Both the position numbers and the translations under genes were made by a program. A stretch of DNA of 64,000 bases from Sarcina sp. DSM 11001 (GTDB lineage: Bacteria > Bacillota > Clostridia > Lachnospirales > Lachnospiraceae): assembly GCF_900101015.1 (NCBI RefSeq), contig NZ_FNFZ01000003.1, positions 1-64,000 of the forward strand, given 5' to 3'. Under the pieces are notes generated by a model. It had not been told where the DNA came from, did not search any database, and saw only the letters and a list, made by a program, of their open reading frames with translations. Shown here piece by piece: positions 59,928 through 64,000 of this stretch (positions are counted from its first letter, which is position 1; each line of letters begins with the position of its first letter).

Positions 59928-60818
59928 TCACCGGACCGGCCTGCATACAAAGGTCCGGCATCCAGCTGCCATTTCTGTCTGCAGAAAGGCTCCCCTTGCC
60001 ACTTCTGCCATCTGTTCTGTCTCAAAAATGGAATAGACTGTCGGTCCGCTCCCGCTCATACGAGATGCAAGAGCTCCGGCATTTATAAAATAGTCTTCAA
60101 TCCTGCCAATGATTGGAAGACTCCCCCCTGTAATTATCTCCAGTACATTTTCACAGCGGCGCGCAAGCCCCCCCAGGTCGCCCGCTGCAAGGGCCTCGAT
60201 CTGGCCGTCGATATCCGGATGCGGATAGCTCTCCAGGGCATCCAGAGCCCTGTAAACCTGAGCAGTCGAGGCGCCCGCTTCAGGCTTGACCAGTACAATG
60301 GCACATTCCGGCATGGGCGGCAGCGGTGTGAGGATCTCCCCGATCCCTTCCGCCAGCCTGGTCCCTCCGGCAATACAATATGGAATATCCGCTCCCAGCT
60401 TTACCGCCAGCTGCATCAGTTCCCGGTCTGTCACCTCCGGAAGAAGGAGGTCACGGACAGCACAAAAAGCCGCTGCGGCATCAGTGCTGCCTCCGGCTAG
60501 CCCTGCCGCCATGGGGATCCTTTTTGTCAGACGGATCTCCACATCTGCACACAGGTCATAGGTCTCCTTCATCATCCTGACGGCCCGGCAGATCAGATTG
60601 TCTCCGCCGGCAGGTGTAAGCCCGCTCTCATCACAAAGAACGATCACGCCGCCGCTGCCCGGGTCAACGGGTTCTTTCACAGTAAAGGTAAGGGTATCGT
60701 GCAGATCGATCTGCTGCATGATCATCCGAAGCAGATGATATCCATCCTCTCTGGTTCCTGTCACATCCAGACCGAGATTGATCTTCGCAAAGGCGTCCCT
60801 GGTCACTGTTTTTATCAT
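59928..60818 (-). CDS. ispE: 4-diphosphocytidyl-2-C-methyl-D-erythritol kinase
   Basis: A 296-residue GHMP kinase of the MEP isoprenoid pathway. FAKINLGLDVTGTREDGYHLL is the N-terminal substrate-binding block, PMAAGLAGGSTDAAAAF the ATP-binding glycine loop, and MSGSGPTVYSIFE the C-terminal GHMP motif. The ATG at 60818 is 11 codons inside the open frame and follows AAGGGG. It is transcribed ahead of the GntR gene with about 35 bases between. Confidence 0.93.
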   Translation of the reverse strand: MIKTVTRDAFAKINLGLDVTGTREDGYHLLRMIMQQIDLHDTLTFTVKEPVDPGSGGVIVLCDESGLTPAGGDNLICRAVRMMKETYDLCADVEIRLTKRIPMAAGLAGGSTDAAAAFCAVRDLLLPEVTDRELMQLAVKLGADIPYCIAGGTRLAEGIGEILTPLPPMPECAIVLVKPEAGASTAQVYRALDALESYPHPDIDGQIEALAAGDLGGLARRCENVLEIITGGSLPIIGRIEDYFINAGALASRMSGSGPTVYSIFETEQMAEVARGAFLQTEMAAGCRTFVCRPVR

Positions 60819-60854
60819 GCAAACACCCCTTGTCTGCCGCGCAGCGGGCACTTA

Positions 60855-60990
60855 TAGAAAGTTCATAAATACTTATACTTACAAATACTTATACTTACAA
60901 ATACTTATAAATGCGTTTACATAAATGCTTTTAAAATGATTATAGAAAACTTATAAATAAATTTATAAATAACCTTTATAAAAAAGCTTA
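60855..60990. repeat. AT-rich repeat with 16-bp ATACTTATACTTACAA units
   Basis: Two and a half copies of a 16-base unit are followed by looser CTTATAAA-type repeats between pyrD and ispE. Confidence 0.75.
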
Positions 60991-61038
60991 TAAAAAGCTT
61001 GTGAAAAGCCTTGGAAGCCTGGAATCGATGGTACCCGC

Positions 61039-61953
61039 TCAGGAATGAACGATCCCTGTCAGATCTGCGGCGCGCTCTATACCATGGGAGGCGCACCATT
61101 CCTCCATCCCTTTTACGATCCTGACCGTCGTGCAGGGATCGTGGAAATTCATGGCTCCCACAGCGATCGCAGAGGCACCCGCCATCATAAACTCGATGGC
61201 ATCCTCAGCCGTAGCGATCCCTCCCATGCCGATGACGGGGATCGATACCGCCTGGGCTGCCTGCCATACCATACGCACCGCGACCGGTTTGATCGCGGGT
61301 CCCGACAGCCCTCCTGTCTTATTGGCCAGGACAAAAGACTGCCTCTCAATATCTATTTTTATCCCGGTGATCGTATTGATCAGGGAAATCGCGTCCGCAC
61401 CGCCGGCTTCCGCTGCTTTTGCCATCTGTGCGATGTCCGTCACATTGGGAGTCAGCTTCATGATCACGGGCTGCGCCGCCTCTTTTTTTATCCTCTGCGT
61501 GATGTCATACAGCATATCCGGATTCTGACCAAAAGCGATCGCTCCCTCGCGGACATTGGGACAGGACACATTGATCTCAAGCATGTCGACAGCTTCATTC
61601 CGGAGCCTGCGGACCACATCCAGATAGTCCTCGACGCTCCTGCCGCAGACATTGACGATCACCTTCGTGTCCACAGTGCTCAGAAAAGCGAGGTCGCGCT
61701 CCACAAATACCTCGACACCGGGATTCTGCAGTCCGATGGCATTGAGCATACCGGCACTCACCTCAGCGACACGCGGAGTGGGGTTTCCCGGCCAGGGGAC
61801 ATTGGAGACGCCCTTGGTCACGACCGCCCCCAGACACCCGAGATCGATAAATTCCGAATATTCCAGGCCGGAGCCAAAGGTCCCCGAAGCTGTGAGGACA
61901 GGGTTTTTAAAAGTGACGCCCGCAATGGTCACAGACATATCAGGTGCCTTCAT
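61039..61953 (-). CDS. pyrD: Dihydroorotate dehydrogenase, class 1B catalytic subunit
   Basis: A 304-residue FMN enzyme oxidising dihydroorotate to orotate in pyrimidine synthesis, working with PyrK and NAD+. The N-terminal FKNPVLTASGTFGSG, the INVSCPNVREGAIAFGQ active-site region with the catalytic Cys, KLTPNVTDI, and the C-terminal GMGGIATAEDAIEFMMAGASAIAVG FMN-phosphate site are present. GAGAGGAG precedes the ATG. It follows pyrK by 65 bases. Confidence 0.95.
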   Translation of the reverse strand: MKAPDMSVTIAGVTFKNPVLTASGTFGSGLEYSEFIDLGCLGAVVTKGVSNVPWPGNPTPRVAEVSAGMLNAIGLQNPGVEVFVERDLAFLSTVDTKVIVNVCGRSVEDYLDVVRRLRNEAVDMLEINVSCPNVREGAIAFGQNPDMLYDITQRIKKEAAQPVIMKLTPNVTDIAQMAKAAEAGGADAISLINTITGIKIDIERQSFVLANKTGGLSGPAIKPVAVRMVWQAAQAVSIPVIGMGGIATAEDAIEFMMAGASAIAVGAMNFHDPCTTVRIVKGMEEWCASHGIERAADLTGIVHS

Positions 61954-62018
61954 TCTTGCTCCTCTCTCGGAAACTGTAAAAACGTGTATGTAATGAGGTT
62001 TTTTTTGTCAAAATCTCC

Positions 62019-62822
62019 TCAGTCCAGATCTACATCGTCCGCCATAAAGACAGGTCCCTCGACGCAGACTCTCGCATTATTCACGCGGGAATGGGCGTCT
62101 GTGCGGGTCGTCTTTGTCACACAGCCCAGACATACACCGACTCCGCAGGCCATTCTCTCTTCCAGGGACAGGTAAGCGGGGATTCCCTTTTCTCCGGCAT
62201 ATTTTTTGACAGCCCGAAGCATGGGAAGCGGACCGCAGGCACAGATCACATCCGCTGCAGTACCGTCCGCCCGGACCGCGTCCAGTACATTACCCTTTGT
62301 CCCGGCGCTGCCGTCCTCTGTGGCGATCAGGACACGGGCATAGCGTTCCATCTCCTCCCTGAGGAAGAAACTGCTGTCCCTGTATCCCAGTGCCGCGGTG
62401 ACTTCTGTCCCTGTTCCTTCCCGGTCCCCGCTCAGACGGGCAGCCAGTTCCAGCATCGGAGGGATCCCGATGCCGCCTCCCAGAAGGAGCACCCGTTTTC
62501 CCTGAAGTGCGGAGAGATCATATCCGTTCCCCAGGATGCCGAGCATGTCGATCCGGTCTCCTTTCCTGAGATCCGTAAAGGTCCGGGTCCCTTTTCCTGC
62601 GGCGCGGTATACAAAGCGCAGAGCTCCCTTCTCCCCGTCCCACCTGCAGATGCTGATGGGGCGCATGAGCAGCAGGTCCCCGGCTGCGGGGTACAGCCCC
62701 GCAAACTGGCCCGGCAGGATCTTTTCAGGTATATCTTCAGGCGCATAGGCCAATTCAAGTGACCAGATCTCCCCGGTCAGCCTGCGGCTGTCCAGGACTG
62801 TCATCTCAGTCTTTTTTTTCAT
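62019..62822 (-). CDS. pyrK: Dihydroorotate dehydrogenase electron-transfer subunit
   Basis: A 267-residue subunit with a ferredoxin-reductase fold. The FAD site is in LLMRPISICR, the pyridine nucleotide site in VLLLGGGIGIPPMLELA, and a 2Fe-2S cluster is ligated by cysteines in EERMACGVGVCLGCVTKT plus a later Cys. It passes electrons from PyrD to NAD+. The ATG nine bases after GGAG is preferred over a TTG two codons earlier. Confidence 0.93.
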   Translation of the reverse strand: MKKKTEMTVLDSRRLTGEIWSLELAYAPEDIPEKILPGQFAGLYPAAGDLLLMRPISICRWDGEKGALRFVYRAAGKGTRTFTDLRKGDRIDMLGILGNGYDLSALQGKRVLLLGGGIGIPPMLELAARLSGDREGTGTEVTAALGYRDSSFFLREEMERYARVLIATEDGSAGTKGNVLDAVRADGTAADVICACGPLPMLRAVKKYAGEKGIPAYLSLEERMACGVGVCLGCVTKTTRTDAHSRVNNARVCVEGPVFMADDVDLD

Positions 62823-62925
62823 ATGCAATCACTCCAGGATCTGTTCGATTCAGCACGGAACCCGGGGATCCTTCGCGGTTCCCTGTGCAAAAGTCTGAAC
62901 GTGACACAGTCGGTCTTATACCTGT

Positions 62926-63666
62926 CTAAATCAATTCTTTATTGCGCGCATAGGTCTCCATCATGAGATTCCGGACCCTCTCTGAAAGCTCCTTCTGCTC
63001 ATCCCGGCTCAGCGAGTCCGTCTCGATGGGAGCGCCGAATTCGATCACGACACGCGCCGCTTTTATTTTGGGGAAATGGTCTTCCAGAACATCCCCCATG
63101 CCCACGATCGTAACGGGAACGATCGGAGCCTTTGGCTTTGTAGCTATCTTAAAGCTGCCCGCATGGAAGGGAAGGAACTCCCCTTCTGTTTTAGAGCGGG
63201 TCCCCTCCGGGAAGACAAACATCGAATGCCCTTCCTTCATCAGCTCGATCGCGCGCAGGATCACCTTCAGGGCCTGGCGGTTATCCGTTCTGTCCAGAAA
63301 AAGACAGTCGATATCGGTCATCAGAAAGCCCAGCAGCGGGATCTTTTCCAGTTCGATCTTGGCGATAAACCCCACGGGAACCGGAATCAGGGATCCCGCC
63401 AGGATCACGTCGAGCAGGCTCCTGTGATTGCCCACAAAGAGGGCCGCTCTGTCTGTCGGGATATTCTCCGTCCCGATCACAGTCGCTTTGGCCCCGGTCA
63501 TGAGCCAGGCCAGCTTCATCCCGCCCCTGACATAACCGCTGATCAGCTTTGTCGGTCTGCTCCCGCTGATCTTTTCTATGATCCATACGATCACATGCAT
63601 AACAACGCCGAACAACAGCACCAAAAACACAACCGCCAGTGTCAGCACATCACGGATCACCCACAT
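62926..63666 (-). CDS. plsC: 1-acyl-sn-glycerol-3-phosphate acyltransferase
   Basis: A 246-residue membrane enzyme that makes phosphatidic acid. An N-terminal membrane helix (about 5-30) is followed by the catalytic NHRSLLD (NHx4D motif) and the substrate-binding FPEGTRSKTEGEF. It is transcribed towards pyrK with a gap of about 100 bases and may be cotranscribed with it. GGAG precedes the ATG. Confidence 0.9.
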   Translation of the reverse strand: MWVIRDVLTLAVVFLVLLFGVVMHVIVWIIEKISGSRPTKLISGYVRGGMKLAWLMTGAKATVIGTENIPTDRAALFVGNHRSLLDVILAGSLIPVPVGFIAKIELEKIPLLGFLMTDIDCLFLDRTDNRQALKVILRAIELMKEGHSMFVFPEGTRSKTEGEFLPFHAGSFKIATKPKAPIVPVTIVGMGDVLEDHFPKIKAARVVIEFGAPIETDSLSRDEQKELSERVRNLMMETYARNKELI

Positions 63667-64000
63667 ATTATTATTTCTCCATATACAATGTCCTGCCCCC
63701 GGGGCAGGAAAAGCTCAAATTTCAGTTAATTTCGGAAAAAGGATTGTGCGTAAAAACGCTTTTATTCATCAAAATAGTATACCACATGGACACATGATTT
63801 AAAACCAACAAAAATATCCTTCCATATTTGCTCAAATAGATTCAATTGTATATTCCATGTATATTCAATTTTCCTTTCCGGAAACAGGCGCCTCGTTCAG
63901 GACACTGGGCACCCGGATCCGGGGCTTTTTACAGGAAGCCGGGTCTCCACACCAACACGTTTATCTGCAGGTCCTTACGTTTTTCCAAACCTGGAAACCC
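63667..64000. other. Gap at the end of the window
   Basis: No gene is seen. It contains a CCTGCCCC/GGGGCAGG hairpin near 63692 in the plsC leader, an AT-rich stretch around 63780-63880 that may hold the plsC promoter, and a CCCGGATCCGGGG palindrome followed by T near 63912. Confidence 0.4.

Overview
The window looks like a chromosome segment of a gut-type clostridial Firmicute, most probably a Lachnospiraceae member. GC is moderate, ribosome binding sites of the AAGGAGG type are strong, and several GTG/TTG starts occur. Gram-positive-style genes include a PyrK/PyrD pair, a lipoprotein trigger factor, LarE, a tetrahydrofolate riboswitch ahead of folT, and MobV mobilisation genes. The genus cannot be fixed from the sequence alone.

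Layout. 1-2198 is a complete IS1634-type insertion sequence with a small coiled-coil second ORF. It abuts the stop codon of a 5'-truncated hydrolase. 2889-9360 holds a small membrane protein, then a lactose module (GPH-family sugar transporter and GH2 beta-galactosidase, with a divergent AraC regulator). 9590-14342 holds an amino-acid ABC importer (fused binding protein/permease plus ATPase) and a dicarboxylate/amino-acid:cation symporter. Both the ATPase and the symporter carry an extra domain that looks like a degenerate GHKL/HATPase module. 14883-17627 has a PepSY protein, a TlpA-like thioredoxin, two copies of a 150-bp repeat, and a Cna-B surface-protein fragment. 17821-20016 is nadE and purF.

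20299-41864 is the accessory core of the window: two related integrative mobilisable elements of about 10.9 and 10.6 kb, inserted in tandem at the 3' end of guaA. Three direct copies of a 12-bp core (TTATTCGTACTC), which encodes the last GuaA codons and stop, mark the boundaries. Each element has the same plan: regulator, excisionase, tyrosine integrase, MobC-like protein, P4-type primase/helicase, a conserved origin-like block, a MobV relaxase, then a variable cargo. Element I (20299-31212) carries a UPF0175/DUF3368 toxin-antitoxin-like pair, a small HTH protein, an unknown 283-aa protein, two paralogous zinc-ribbon proteins and a small acidic protein. Element II (31213-41852) carries a PstI/BsuBI-type restriction-modification pair. 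That pair is followed in the same apparent operon by a two-helix membrane protein and a trypsin-like protease, which I consider the best candidate for an undescribed (probably defence-related) system here.

41853-63666 is ordinary chromosome, mostly on the minus strand. It holds a GMP synthase lacking the amidotransferase domain, larE, a GNAT protein, ywlG, an ECF S component, a GtrA protein, a nitroreductase, folT with a THF riboswitch, guaB, pap (+), a cupin (+), a small membrane protein (+), asnS, a trigger-factor lipoprotein, a membrane-anchored unknown (+), a DUF1934 protein, murI, a GntR regulator, ispE, pyrD, pyrK and plsC. Many intergenic gaps in this half contain short degenerate tandem arrays with units of about 13 to 47 bp, often starting at a gene's 3' end. 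No rRNA, tRNA or CRISPR array was recognised.
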